Of a stretch of 64,000 nucleotides of DNA, positions 19,808 through 29,128 are shown in pieces. A program made the translations under genes and the position numbers. A model generated the notes under the pieces. It saw only the letters and a list, made by a program, of their open reading frames with translations. It was not told the DNA's origin and made no database searches. Source of the DNA: Actinomycetes bacterium. Its GTDB lineage: Bacteria; Actinomycetota; Acidimicrobiia; Acidimicrobiales; RAAP-2. How positions within the stretch are numbered: position 1 is the first letter of the stretch; each line of letters begins with the position of its first letter. The DNA lies in contig JAJYNX010000023.1 in the NCBI GenBank assembly GCA_021786095.1, forward strand, positions 68,739-132,738, in the 5' to 3' direction.

Positions 19808-20245
19808 ATGGTCGATGACCGTTCTCGCCCCCTCGCCGGCGACGCGTCGACGGGTGCCGACTCGCGACACGTGCTCGCCCGCAGTCGGGTCACGATGAGC
19901 CCCGAGACGGCGAGACGGGTGGCGTCCAACGAGGTGGCCAAGGGAGACGTTCTTGGCGCGGCCCGCTACGCCGGCCTCCAGGCCGCCAAGGAGGCGGACT
20001 CGTACCTGCCGCTCTACGACACCGTCGCGGACGCTCGCGTCGTCGTGGACTTCACCGTGGGCGACGACTCCATCGACGTACGGGTGGGCGTGACGCACCA
20101 CAGCGACCCTCCCCCGCACGTGGAGGCCCTCACCGCGGCCGCCGCGGCCGCGCTCACGATCTACGACATGTGCAAGGCGGTGGACCGCACAATGGTGATC
20201 GGCCCCGTGGAGCTGGTGGTCGGGGGCGACACTCCGGAGGACTGA
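19808..20245 (+). CDS. MoaC-like B (keeps KGDV lysine and YDMCKAVD; lacks CH, GVEM)
   Basis: AKGDVLGAARYAGLQAAKEADSYLPLYDTV...PPHVEALTAAAAAALTIYDMCKAVDRTMVIGPVEL. Confidence 0.88.
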   Translation: MVDDRSRPLAGDASTGADSRHVLARSRVTMSPETARRVASNEVAKGDVLGAARYAGLQAAKEADSYLPLYDTVADARVVVDFTVGDDSIDVRVGVTHHSDPPPHVEALTAAAAAALTIYDMCKAVDRTMVIGPVELVVGGDTPED

Positions 20246-20302
20246 TCGACGGCGCGACCCGTGACACCGAGCGTCAGCGACGCGAACGAGAGAGCCGGTG
20301 GG

Positions 20303-20334
20303 CTCGCGGCCTCGACCGACGACGAGGCCGCGAG
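20303..20334. terminator. 12-bp perfect stem, 8-nt loop
   Basis: CTCGCGGCCTCG accgacga CGAGGCCGCGAG. Confidence 0.55.
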
Positions 20335-20427
20335 AAGAACAGACGATACATTGGCGAGTGACGACCATCGTTGGCGTGCCGCAGACCGATTCTCGTCCAG
20401 ACGTCGAAACCCGAGCAAGGGAGCCCC

Positions 20428-20700
20428 GTGATTGCCACCTCATTCTTCGAGCGCTGGATCTGGCCGGCGGGTGGATCCGGCGGAATCCCCGGTGACGTGA
20501 TCGCGACGTTCATCTGGGTCGTCCTCGCCGCGATCGCCACCTCCGTCTTCTACCCCCCCGTACGCCGGGCGGTGGAGAAATTCGTGAAGCGCCACTTCGA
20601 AGAGGAGACCGCCGAGTTGCACGCCAAGCTGGACCACATCATCAAGTACCACCCCGACATACCGCCCTACGTGCCGAAGGATCAACAGCGCGACTCGTGA
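20428..20700 (+). CDS. Small membrane protein, conserved actinobacterial/phage-like type
   Basis: GTG start with gggag RBS; one TM; KLDHIIKYHPDIPPYV. Confidence 0.65.
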   Translation: MIATSFFERWIWPAGGSGGIPGDVIATFIWVVLAAIATSVFYPPVRRAVEKFVKRHFEEETAELHAKLDHIIKYHPDIPPYVPKDQQRDS

Positions 20701-20918
20701 CCCGGCCCTCGGCCACGGGCCCGCGGTGACGTGTTCGTAGCGAACGAGAGGGGACGGCGCAGACGCGCGACGGGGTCGAGCGCCCTCGCGACGAGTGCTC
20801 CCCGGCCACCCGTTCGCGCCGCGAGCGCGGCGACGTCGCGAATGCGAGAGGTCGGTGGCCGACGCCCCACTGGTCCGCGACAGGGGGCACGGCGCCGTCT
20901 CGGTCGGACGCGCGGCGC

Positions 20919-21710
20919 CTAGCGCGCGAAGAGAATTCTCATCGCACTCGCCTGGACGACGCGGCCGTCCTTGGCGGAGAGAATGCGCACGACCAGTGCA
21001 CCCGCCGACGAGGTCGGCGGGGAAAAGGCGATCGACGCATGGAAGGGGGCGCGTACACCCATCGATCCGCCGAGAACCACGTCCCTCGCGAGCGGCGTCA
21101 TCGACCCGTCCTGAAGGACGTCGACGTTCACGACCGCCTCGAACGACGTGCTCTGTCCCCGGATGACAAAGGGGGAGGTGAGCCGGCTGCCCGCCGGGGG
21201 CGCCGTCACCGTGACGTCGGGACAGGACGCGCCGAGGACCCACCACGAGTTGTCGGGAGTCAGTTCGCGCACCAGCACCGTCGTCACCGGACCCGTCGGC
21301 GTCGCTCGCACCGTGACCTCGCCCGAACGGCTGTCACCACGTCGAAAGGCGCCGACGATCGGATCGACGAATCCCAGATAGCCGGTAGCGAACGCCTGCG
21401 CGACGAGGACCGGATCGGCGAAGCGCGTCACCGTGGAGGCGAAGGGCCAGATGGCCGTGATCGGCTGACCTGGCGCCTCCGTGGAGGACGTGGTGGGGGC
21501 GGTCGTGGTCGGGCGCGGCGTCGACGTCCACTCGTGACCCGCCACCGCGCCCAGGGTGGCTGCGACCACCAGTGCGACCACGACGACGCTGAACCCCCGT
21601 CTCCTCACGTCCCCACACTGGTAGCGGCGCCACGATCGCGCCAGGGCCATTCGTCCCGACAGGGACCGGCGCCCGGACCGAACATCACGGTGAGGTGAGG
21701 ACGGAACCAC
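20919..21710 (-). CDS. Gmad2-like immunoglobulin-fold lipoprotein/secreted protein (exact start uncertain)
   Basis: TM segment; ITVTAPPAGSRLTSPFVIRGQSTSFEAVVNVDVLQDG. Confidence 0.65.
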   Translation of the reverse strand: MVPSSPHRDVRSGRRSLSGRMALARSWRRYQCGDVRRRGFSVVVVALVVAATLGAVAGHEWTSTPRPTTTAPTTSSTEAPGQPITAIWPFASTVTRFADPVLVAQAFATGYLGFVDPIVGAFRRGDSRSGEVTVRATPTGPVTTVLVRELTPDNSWWVLGASCPDVTVTAPPAGSRLTSPFVIRGQSTSFEAVVNVDVLQDGSMTPLARDVVLGGSMGVRAPFHASIAFSPPTSSAGALVVRILSAKDGRVVQASAMRILFAR

Positions 21711-21960
21711 CCCCGCCCCACGAGAATCCGTCCAACCTCCGCGTCGCGCTCACGCGACCCGGTGATCAGGACGACGTCGAGGGGACGGCGACCAGGTGGC
21801 GCCTCACGACACTTCGACTGGTGGGACGACCCCGCCCGTCGCGTACGACGTGACGGGGGGGCGTTCGGTCCCTCACATCGGGTACGCCGTCCCGCCGCCC
21901 GAGATCGCCACAAATCCCCGGTGGGCTCAGCGACGCTACACGGTCCCGCGCGCCTGCGCC

Positions 21961-23853
21961 TCAGGCGTCACGTGGGCGACGCTGACGCCGTCGAGCCCCG
22001 CTCGACCGCGACGACGAACTCGTCAACGCGACGGACGACGTCGCCACCGTGACGCCATCCTCCGTCGCGCTCAGAGCCCGATCGAGCACGAGGGCGGGCG
22101 CGCCCTCGGACTCGGAACCGACCACGGCGGAACCGAGGGCGCCAGTGGTGCCGGCCAGTTCGTCGCCCTCGACGTAGTGGTACTTTCCCCCACGCATCCA
22201 CGAGGCCACCGCGGCGACCGCGCACGCCACGGCGGCGAAGTCGAAGGCCTCGCGCAGGCCCGTGGCGAACGGCGCCGTCACGAGGTGGGGGAAGAAGCTG
22301 CGACCGGTCAGGTAGGCGGCGTGCGCCGGGGAGAGCGCGTGCAGCGCCGGACCCAGCAGCGTGGCCATCGGGTTGTAGCCGAGGAACGCCGCGAAGAGCG
22401 CCCCGGTGGGCGGCAGGTGCGACACCCTCGCGGCGATGGCCGGCGCGATGCCCTGGGCCACGAGCCCGTGGTAGAGCGTGTCGGGCAGGCCGCTCGCAAG
22501 GCCACTGATGATCAAGGTGAAGAAGATGCCGATGGAGAGGACCATCGCTGAGTTCTGGAAGGTGGCCGTCATACCCGAGCCGGCTCCGCGCTGGTCGGGG
22601 GGCAGGCTGTTCATGATGCCCGCTCGATTCGGCGAGGCGAACAGCCCCATCGCCAGGCCGTTCAGCAAGAGCAGGAGTGCGAACCAGACGTACGAGAAGT
22701 TCGCGGGGACCAACTCGAAGAGCCCGAAGCTCACCGCCGCGGCGATCATGCCGCCGGTGGCGAAGGGGCGTGCGCCGAAGTGGTCCGACAGGTACCCCGA
22801 GACCGGCCCGGCGACGAGGAAGCCGACGGTGAGTGGCAGCATGTAGATCCCCGCCCACAGTGGCGTCGTCACGAAGCTGTAGCCGTGCTGGGGCAGCCAG
22901 ATGCCCTGCAGCCAGATGATGAGGATGAACATCAGCCCGCCTCGCCCGAGTGCGGCCAGCAGGCTGGCAACGTTGCCCGCGGCGAAGGCCCGGATGCGAA
23001 AGAGCGACAGCCGGAACATCGGGTTGGCCACCTTGGTCTCGATCCAGGCGAAGAGGATCAGGACGACGACGCCCCCGCTCATCGATCCGATCACCGTCGG
23101 GCTGGTCCAGCCCATCGAGTGGCCACCGTAGGGCTCGATTCCGTAGGTGATGCCCACCAGCAGCGAGACGAGCCCGACCGCGAAGGTGAGGTTGCCCCAC
23201 CAGTCGATCGACGACGGCGTGCGCACCCCCTTCTCGACGAGCTTGAAGTAGGCCCAAAAAGTGCCGAAGAGCCCGAAGGGGACCGAGACCAGGAAGACCA
23301 GGTGCCAGTCGACGGGGCCGAGCACGCCACCGAGGATCAGTCCCAGGAACGAGCCGCCGATGGCCGCCACCTGGTTCACGCCGAGTGCGAGGCCGCGCTG
23401 GTGGGGCGGGAAGGCGTCGGTGAGGATGGCACTCGAGTTGGCGAAGAGCAGAGCGCCACCCACCCCTTGGAAGACGCGCATGATGATGAGCCACATCGCG
23501 GCGTCCAGCCCGTGCATCCAGGTGATGGCCAGCAGGATCGAGAAGATGCTGAAGACCGCGAAGCCCAGGTTGTACATCTTCACCCGCCCGTACATGTCGC
23601 CGAGGCGGCCGAAGCTCACGACGAGGACTGCGGTCACGACGGTGAAACCCATCAACAGCCAGAGGAAGTAGCTGGAGTTCCCAGGAGTGAGCGGGTTCAG
23701 TCGGATTCCCTTGAAGATGTCAGGCAGTGCAATCAAGATGATCGACTGGTTGATCGTCACCATCAGCATCCCCAGCGTCGTGTTCGACAGGGTGAGCCAC
23801 TTTCCCCGGTAGGGGTCGGCGGCATCAGCGATCACTGCGGCTCGAGCGGACAC
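21961..23853 (-). CDS. MFS transporter, DHA2 (drug:H+ antiporter) family
   Basis: Multiple TM helices; SFGRLGDMYGRVKMYNLG, FQGVGGALLFANSSAILTDAFP; GTG with gaggagg RBS. Confidence 0.9.
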   Translation of the reverse strand: MSARAAVIADAADPYRGKWLTLSNTTLGMLMVTINQSIILIALPDIFKGIRLNPLTPGNSSYFLWLLMGFTVVTAVLVVSFGRLGDMYGRVKMYNLGFAVFSIFSILLAITWMHGLDAAMWLIIMRVFQGVGGALLFANSSAILTDAFPPHQRGLALGVNQVAAIGGSFLGLILGGVLGPVDWHLVFLVSVPFGLFGTFWAYFKLVEKGVRTPSSIDWWGNLTFAVGLVSLLVGITYGIEPYGGHSMGWTSPTVIGSMSGGVVVLILFAWIETKVANPMFRLSLFRIRAFAAGNVASLLAALGRGGLMFILIIWLQGIWLPQHGYSFVTTPLWAGIYMLPLTVGFLVAGPVSGYLSDHFGARPFATGGMIAAAVSFGLFELVPANFSYVWFALLLLLNGLAMGLFASPNRAGIMNSLPPDQRGAGSGMTATFQNSAMVLSIGIFFTLIISGLASGLPDTLYHGLVAQGIAPAIAARVSHLPPTGALFAAFLGYNPMATLLGPALHALSPAHAAYLTGRSFFPHLVTAPFATGLREAFDFAAVACAVAAVASWMRGGKYHYVEGDELAGTTGALGSAVVGSESEGAPALVLDRALSATEDGVTVATSSVALTSSSSRSSGARRRQRRPRDA

Positions 23854-23871
23854 GACACCTCCTCGCTGCAC

Positions 23872-23895
23872 ATTCTTAACGTTAACGTCAAGAAT
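23872..23895. promoter_or_regulatory. AT-rich near-perfect 24-bp palindrome, probable operator of the MFS gene
   Basis: ATTCTTAACGTTAACGTCAAGAAT, 19 bp upstream of the GTG start. Confidence 0.6.
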
Positions 23896-24189
23896 AATAG
23901 GCCTCGCCCTCGAGGACAAGTTCGCCGTCGGTGGCGGGCGCGCGCAGCGCCACACCCCTGTCACCGCGCGACCGACCAGTCGCCATCACTCGACATCGTC
24001 GCGGCGCGTCATTCAGCGTCGCGAACCCGACCGTCACGTGACGATCATCGAACGCCCCTGATGTCGTCGGTCACCGCATGCCGCTGGCTGGCTCCTGGCC
24101 CCCCGAGCCTGCGCCAACTCGCACAACGTCGTTCACACTGGACTCGCTCGCGCGCCGACGTTCCGTTACGGCGCCGACGCTCCCGTGGC

Positions 24190-24474
24190 TCACCCCGACG
24201 GCGGATGACGCAGTCCGTCGACCCCCCGGGCGATGAGCAGGGACGAGCCCACGAGAACGGCCAACCCAGCCAGACCCACCAGCACCGACATCGTGAAGAA
24301 GGCGATCAGAACTGCGGCTCCGACCAGGCAGCCGGCGATGCCGAGACGTATCCACCGCCGAAACCGCGCGACCGAACTCGTCCCGCTGACCAGCCTCGCG
24401 AAGCGGGGATCCTGTCGCGAGAGCAGCCCCTCCAGATCCGAGAGAATCTTTTGCTCGTGTTCCGATAGTGGCAT
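24190..24474 (-). CDS. DUF3040 membrane protein
   Basis: MPLSEHEQKILSDLEGLLSRQDPRFA. Confidence 0.85.
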   Translation of the reverse strand: MPLSEHEQKILSDLEGLLSRQDPRFARLVSGTSSVARFRRWIRLGIAGCLVGAAVLIAFFTMSVLVGLAGLAVLVGSSLLIARGVDGLRHPPSG

Positions 24475-24642
24475 CTCACCACCTCCTACCCTCTTCTCGG
24501 CATCGTACCGCCGTCAACCCCGCACGTCCATAGACGTATCGCCCTCCAGGACAGAGGCGAACGCCAGTGAAAACACGATAATGGGGCCATCGCGTCGCCG
24601 GTGCCGCCCGGTCGATCGCCGAGGGGATCGGCCGTGAACGCG

Positions 24643-25074
24643 TCAGGTCGCGCTCGACGACGGTCCGAGGTGCGCGGCCAGAGCCGCGACGCCCCGATCC
24701 GGGTGCGACCGAGGACTGGCGGTCTCCGCCACCACCGTGGCGCCCTTGGCCTCGAGCGCGTGGTGCAACGTGGCCAGCGTGCCACGGGGGTTGAGACCGT
24801 AGGTGCAGAAGACGACGGCGGGCTTCCCGGCGAGGTCGGGTAGCCGCGCCACCCCCGCGAGGGCCGCCTTCGCCGGGCCCACGCCCACGACCAGGAACCC
24901 CTCCACCCAGGTGCCGATCGCCAGCGCGTCGCACTGCGCCACGTCACTCGCCGTCACGTCGCTCAGAGCCATGACGGTCACCTCCGATCCCTTCGCCCGC
25001 ACGGCGTCACCCAAAGCCTCGGCCGCGCGCCGGGTGTGTCCCCCACGACTCTCGTAGGCCACCAACACGTTCAT
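24643..25074 (-). CDS. Flavodoxin-like protein
   Basis: MNVLVAYESRGGHTRRAAEALGDAV, VFCTYGLNPRGTL. Confidence 0.75.
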   Translation of the reverse strand: MNVLVAYESRGGHTRRAAEALGDAVRAKGSEVTVMALSDVTASDVAQCDALAIGTWVEGFLVVGVGPAKAALAGVARLPDLAGKPAVVFCTYGLNPRGTLATLHHALEAKGATVVAETASPRSHPDRGVAALAAHLGPSSSAT

Positions 25075-25192
25075 CAGTCACCCCCCGGGACCACCAAGGT
25101 GGTGATCACCACTCGAACCACGCCCCCGTCCTAGCACCCAGCGCCGTGGGGTCACAACCGCACCCGGTGTCGACCCGCCATCGGGCGGCGAG

Positions 25193-26221
25193 TCATCCCA
25201 CCACCTCCGCCCGCGCGGCGCGCGCCAGGGCGTCGTCGTAGATCACGGCGAGGCGGTCCCACAGGGCGTTCGCCGCGTCGTCCACCTCGCGGCGCCGCGC
25301 GTCCTCGTCGAACCAGGCCACGGTGTCGCGGATTCCCTCGGCGAAGGGCACGAGCGCGCGAAAGTCGGGAACGAGTCGGCGCAGCTTGGCGTTGTCGAAG
25401 ACCGTCGAGTTCACCTTGTCGCCCCACAGGGTTCCCTCCAGGGAGGGATCGGCCGCCACGAGGCCGTCGGTCGGCACGTGCAGGACGTCGAGCGTGACCC
25501 CCGCGGCCTCGGCCAGTGCGCCGTAGATCTGGTTCCACGTCAGCGCCTCGTCGGACGTGATGTGAAAGGCCTCGCCGATCGCCTCACGCCGTCCGAGCAG
25601 CGGCGTGAGACCGCGCGCGAAGTCGGTGCTGTGCGTGATCGTCCAGATACTCGTTCCATCGCCGGGAACGATGATGGGAGCGCCACGGCGCATTCGCTCG
25701 ACGATGGTGTAGGGCTTGGCCCAACTGCCCACGGCCACCGGGATCTGGGAGACGCCGTAGGTCAGCGACGGGCGAATGATCGTCACCGGGAACCCCGTGG
25801 CCTCGTGGGCGTCCATCAACGCGCGCTCGCACGCGATCTTGTCTCTCGAGTACTGCCAGAACGGGTTGCGAAGCGGCGTGGACTCCGTGATGAGCCAGTG
25901 CGAAGGAGGCTTCTCGTACGCGGAAGCCGAGCTGATGAAGACGTACTGCCCGACGTCGGCGAAGAGTCGCACGTCCAACGTCACCTGCGCCGCCACGTAC
26001 GCCGTCCACTGGATCACGACGTCGAAGTGACGGCCCGCCACGGCGTCACGGACCTGCTGCTCGTTGGACGCGTCCGCGACGAGCGCGTGTCCGGGGTCCA
26101 CCGGGCTGGCCAGCGCCGAGTGTCCCCGAGTCAGCGTGTACACGTCGTGACCGCTCTCACGCGCCGCGATGACGCAGTCACGGCTGATGTTGCCCGTGCC
26201 GCCGATGAACAAGATCTCCAC
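25193..26221 (-). CDS. NAD-dependent epimerase/dehydratase
   Basis: EILFIGGTGNISRDCV, SSASAYEKP, Yx3K (YSRDK). Confidence 0.87.
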   Translation of the reverse strand: MEILFIGGTGNISRDCVIAARESGHDVYTLTRGHSALASPVDPGHALVADASNEQQVRDAVAGRHFDVVIQWTAYVAAQVTLDVRLFADVGQYVFISSASAYEKPPSHWLITESTPLRNPFWQYSRDKIACERALMDAHEATGFPVTIIRPSLTYGVSQIPVAVGSWAKPYTIVERMRRGAPIIVPGDGTSIWTITHSTDFARGLTPLLGRREAIGEAFHITSDEALTWNQIYGALAEAAGVTLDVLHVPTDGLVAADPSLEGTLWGDKVNSTVFDNAKLRRLVPDFRALVPFAEGIRDTVAWFDEDARRREVDDAANALWDRLAVIYDDALARAARAEVVG

Positions 26222-26405
26222 GTCGTCTCCCCGATTTGGACCGATCGAACGCCCGCCGTCGCGCGATCGGCCGCGTGACTCCACCGTAACCTCGACCGCG
26301 CTGGCGCGGACACGTCTCACGTCACCGGTGGGTGCCGCCCGAACTCGCCCAACGTTAAGGTGAAGACATCACCCCTCAGGGGAATGACTGGCGAGAGGAG
26401 ACCCC

Positions 26406-27122
26406 ATGCGAGTTCACGGACGTTTCGTCACGACGGTAGGAGCACTGGCGGTGGCGGCGGCGCTGACCTCCGCCGGAACCGCCGCCGCCGGTTCGATCAC
26501 GCACCCCTCGGCACCGCGGTCCGTGCACGCCACCGCGCGGAATGCGGCGGCGTTGGTGCAGTGGGCCCGACCCGCCTCACTCGGGGGTGCCCCGATCCTG
26601 CGCTACGTCGTCACCTCGCACCCCGGTGGTCGCTCGTGTGTGACCCGCGCCACGAAGTGCGTGGTGGCGCGGCTAGCCAACGGCACCACCTACTCCTTCA
26701 GCGTGATCGCGAGGAACCGTGTCGGTGCCAGCCCGCGCTCGGCGCTCTCCAACCGCGTCACGCCCCGAGCCGCAACTCCGGCGTCGACGCGCAAGCTGGT
26801 TGTCACACCATCGACGAACCTCGTCAAGGGCCAGCGGGTGACCGTCACCGGCTCCGGGTTCACCCCCCACGACCAGGTGTACCTCGTCGAGTGCCAGGTG
26901 AAGGCCACCGGGCAGAACGGTTGCGACGTCGCGACCGCGACGCCGGTCACGATCTCCGCCACGGGTGTCCTGCCGGCCACCGCGTTCTCGGTGGTGACGG
27001 GCACCGTCGGTAGCGGCACGTGCGGCACGAAGACGACCAACCTCAAGGCCTGCGCCATCAGTGCGGGCAACGCGACGGGGGGTGACTCGGCCGTGGCGCC
27101 GATCGCCTTCAAGGCACCGTAA
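26406..27122 (+). CDS. Secreted fibronectin type III + neocarzinostatin-like protein
   Basis: Signal peptide; PSAPRSVHATARNAAALVQWARP...; LVVTPSTNLVKGQRVTVTGSGFTPHDQVYLVEC. Confidence 0.8.
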   Translation: MRVHGRFVTTVGALAVAAALTSAGTAAAGSITHPSAPRSVHATARNAAALVQWARPASLGGAPILRYVVTSHPGGRSCVTRATKCVVARLANGTTYSFSVIARNRVGASPRSALSNRVTPRAATPASTRKLVVTPSTNLVKGQRVTVTGSGFTPHDQVYLVECQVKATGQNGCDVATATPVTISATGVLPATAFSVVTGTVGSGTCGTKTTNLKACAISAGNATGGDSAVAPIAFKAP

Positions 27123-27152
27123 GCCTCCACCCCGAGGTCTCCCTGCGCCGTG

Positions 27153-27194
27153 GCGTCGCGACGGAGCCGTGTCGCGACGGCTCCTGCGACGCCT
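27153..27194. terminator. Bidirectional hairpin between convergent genes
   Basis: GGCGTCGC(gac)GGAGCCGT gtcgcg ACGGCTCC(t)GCGACGCC. Confidence 0.65.
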
Positions 27195-27951
27195 AGACCG
27201 CCGACCAGCCGTTGTCCACGGGGACGACCGCCCCACTCACGTTGCTCGCGGCGTCCGAGGCGAGGAAGACGATCACGGCGGCCACCTCCTCGGCCTGGGC
27301 GACTCGCCCCACGTTGGCCGTGTACGTGCTGATGGCGGCCAGGCCCACCGTGCCGGGCGTCATGACCACCTCGAGATTCGTGGCCACCCCGCCCGGCGCC
27401 ACCGCGTTCACGCGAATGCCGTGCTCGCGATACACCACGGCCGCCGACCGGGTCAGACCCACCACCCCGTGCTTGGACACCGTGTAGGCCGTGCCCGCCG
27501 CACTTCCGCGCAGTCCACCCTCCGAGGCCGTGTTGACGATCGCCCCCTTTCCCTTGGCCATCATGTGCGGCACTACGGCGCGCGTCAGGAGGAACGGAGC
27601 GGTGAGGTTCACGCGCAGGACTCGCTCCCACGTGGCGTCGCTGACCTCGTGGGGACCGCTCATGTCGTCCATGATCCCCGCGTTGTTGATCAGCACGTCC
27701 ACGCCGCCGTAGGTCGCCACCGTCGTGGCGACCAGGCGGTCCACCGTCGCCTGCTCACTCAGGTCGCCGACCACCGCGAGGGCGATGCCGCCACCGGCCA
27801 CGATCTCGTCCACCACGGCACTCGCCGTGGCGTCGTGGAGATCGGCCACCACCACCGTGGCGCCCTCACCGGCGAGTCGCAGAGCCGTGGCCCGACCGAT
27901 CCCCGAACCAGCGCCCGTCACGATGGCGACACGTCCCGCGAACTCCTCCAT
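27193..27951 (-). CDS. SDR-family oxidoreductase
   Basis: TGAGSGIGRATAL, NNAGIMDD, YTVSKHGVVGL. Confidence 0.92.
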   Translation of the reverse strand: MEEFAGRVAIVTGAGSGIGRATALRLAGEGATVVVADLHDATASAVVDEIVAGGGIALAVVGDLSEQATVDRLVATTVATYGGVDVLINNAGIMDDMSGPHEVSDATWERVLRVNLTAPFLLTRAVVPHMMAKGKGAIVNTASEGGLRGSAAGTAYTVSKHGVVGLTRSAAVVYREHGIRVNAVAPGGVATNLEVVMTPGTVGLAAISTYTANVGRVAQAEEVAAVIVFLASDAASNVSGAVVPVDNGWSAV

Positions 27952-28182
27952 TGCACGCCCTCCTTCGCCCCCGCTCGCATCGTAGCCACGACCGTCGCCC
28001 TGGGCGGAGCCGCTCCTCGACCCTCGCGTTCGGCGTCGTCCGTCCCGTCAGCGACGACCAATCAGGGTGCTACTCGGTTGTCCTCCGCTGGGCGGACCGC
28101 CTGACGGGTACGATGGCCCTCGCCGGTCGAAAACCACGCGACACGGGTCCAACGGACCGTCGCCCGCCCCGGGGAGGCCACA

Positions 28183-29112
28183 ATGAAACTCACCACCGAC
28201 GTGCTCCACGAGTTGCGGGTCCCGGCCGGTGAGCCCGCTCACCTCGCGACGCGCAGCACGACCGACGTCGCGGCCCGCTGGCTCTCGCGCCACGATCAGT
28301 CCCCGTCCGGGGCGCACGTCGTCGGCGCCAAGGAGCTGGCGCAGGAGGACCTTCACGAGTTCGTGGAGGAACTCGCAGCCGCGCAGGAACTGCTCTGGGC
28401 GAACGGGACTCACGCGATCCTGGTCGTCCTCCAGGCGATGGACGCGGCGGGAAAGGACGGCACGATCAAGCACGTGATGTCGGGGGTCAACCCCCAGGGA
28501 TGTCGCGTCGAGGCGTTCAAGCAGCCCTCGTCGCAGGAGATGCGCCACGACTTCCTCTGGCGCTGCACCAAGGTCTTGCCCGAGCTCGGTGAGATCAGCA
28601 TCTTCAACCGGTCCTACTACGAGGACGTCCTAGTGACCCGCGTGCACCCCGAGCTGCTCGAGCGAACCCACGAGAGACCCGCGCACAAGGACGAGGCGAA
28701 GTTCTGGCGCCATCGCTACGAGGACATCAACGCCTTCGAGCACCACCTCCACCGCAACGGCACCCGTCTCGTGAAGGTCTTCCTCCACCTCTCGCGCGAC
28801 GAGCAGAAGCGGCGATTTCTCGACCGGCTCGACAGCCCGGCCAAGGAGTGGAAGTTCTCCACCGCGGACCTCGCCGAGCGCGGGCACTGGAACGAGTACC
28901 AGGCCGCGTACGAGGAGGCCCTGAGCGCCACGTCGACGTCGTGGGCGCCCTGGTACGTGGTGCCCGCCGATCACAAGTACGCCCTACGCGCGCTCGTGGG
29001 CGGCCTTCTAGTCCACACGATCGACCAGTTGGACCTGCGCACCCCGAGCGTTAGCGAGCCGGACCGCGCCGCCCTGCGCGCGGCCCGCGCGAGCCTGCTG
29101 GCCGAGACCTGA
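28183..29112 (+). CDS. ppk2: Polyphosphate kinase 2 family protein
   Basis: QAMDAAGKDGTIKHVMSGVNPQG, NRSYYEDVL, WYVVPADHKYALRALVG. Confidence 0.93.
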   Translation: MKLTTDVLHELRVPAGEPAHLATRSTTDVAARWLSRHDQSPSGAHVVGAKELAQEDLHEFVEELAAAQELLWANGTHAILVVLQAMDAAGKDGTIKHVMSGVNPQGCRVEAFKQPSSQEMRHDFLWRCTKVLPELGEISIFNRSYYEDVLVTRVHPELLERTHERPAHKDEAKFWRHRYEDINAFEHHLHRNGTRLVKVFLHLSRDEQKRRFLDRLDSPAKEWKFSTADLAERGHWNEYQAAYEEALSATSTSWAPWYVVPADHKYALRALVGGLLVHTIDQLDLRTPSVSEPDRAALRAARASLLAET

Positions 29113-29128
29113 CGGCCACCGTGCGGCG

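Noticed and set aside
22780-24468. Plus-strand ORF of 562 aa
   Set aside because: Largely antisense to the MFS gene; Asp/Glu/Arg-rich shadow composition, no domain.
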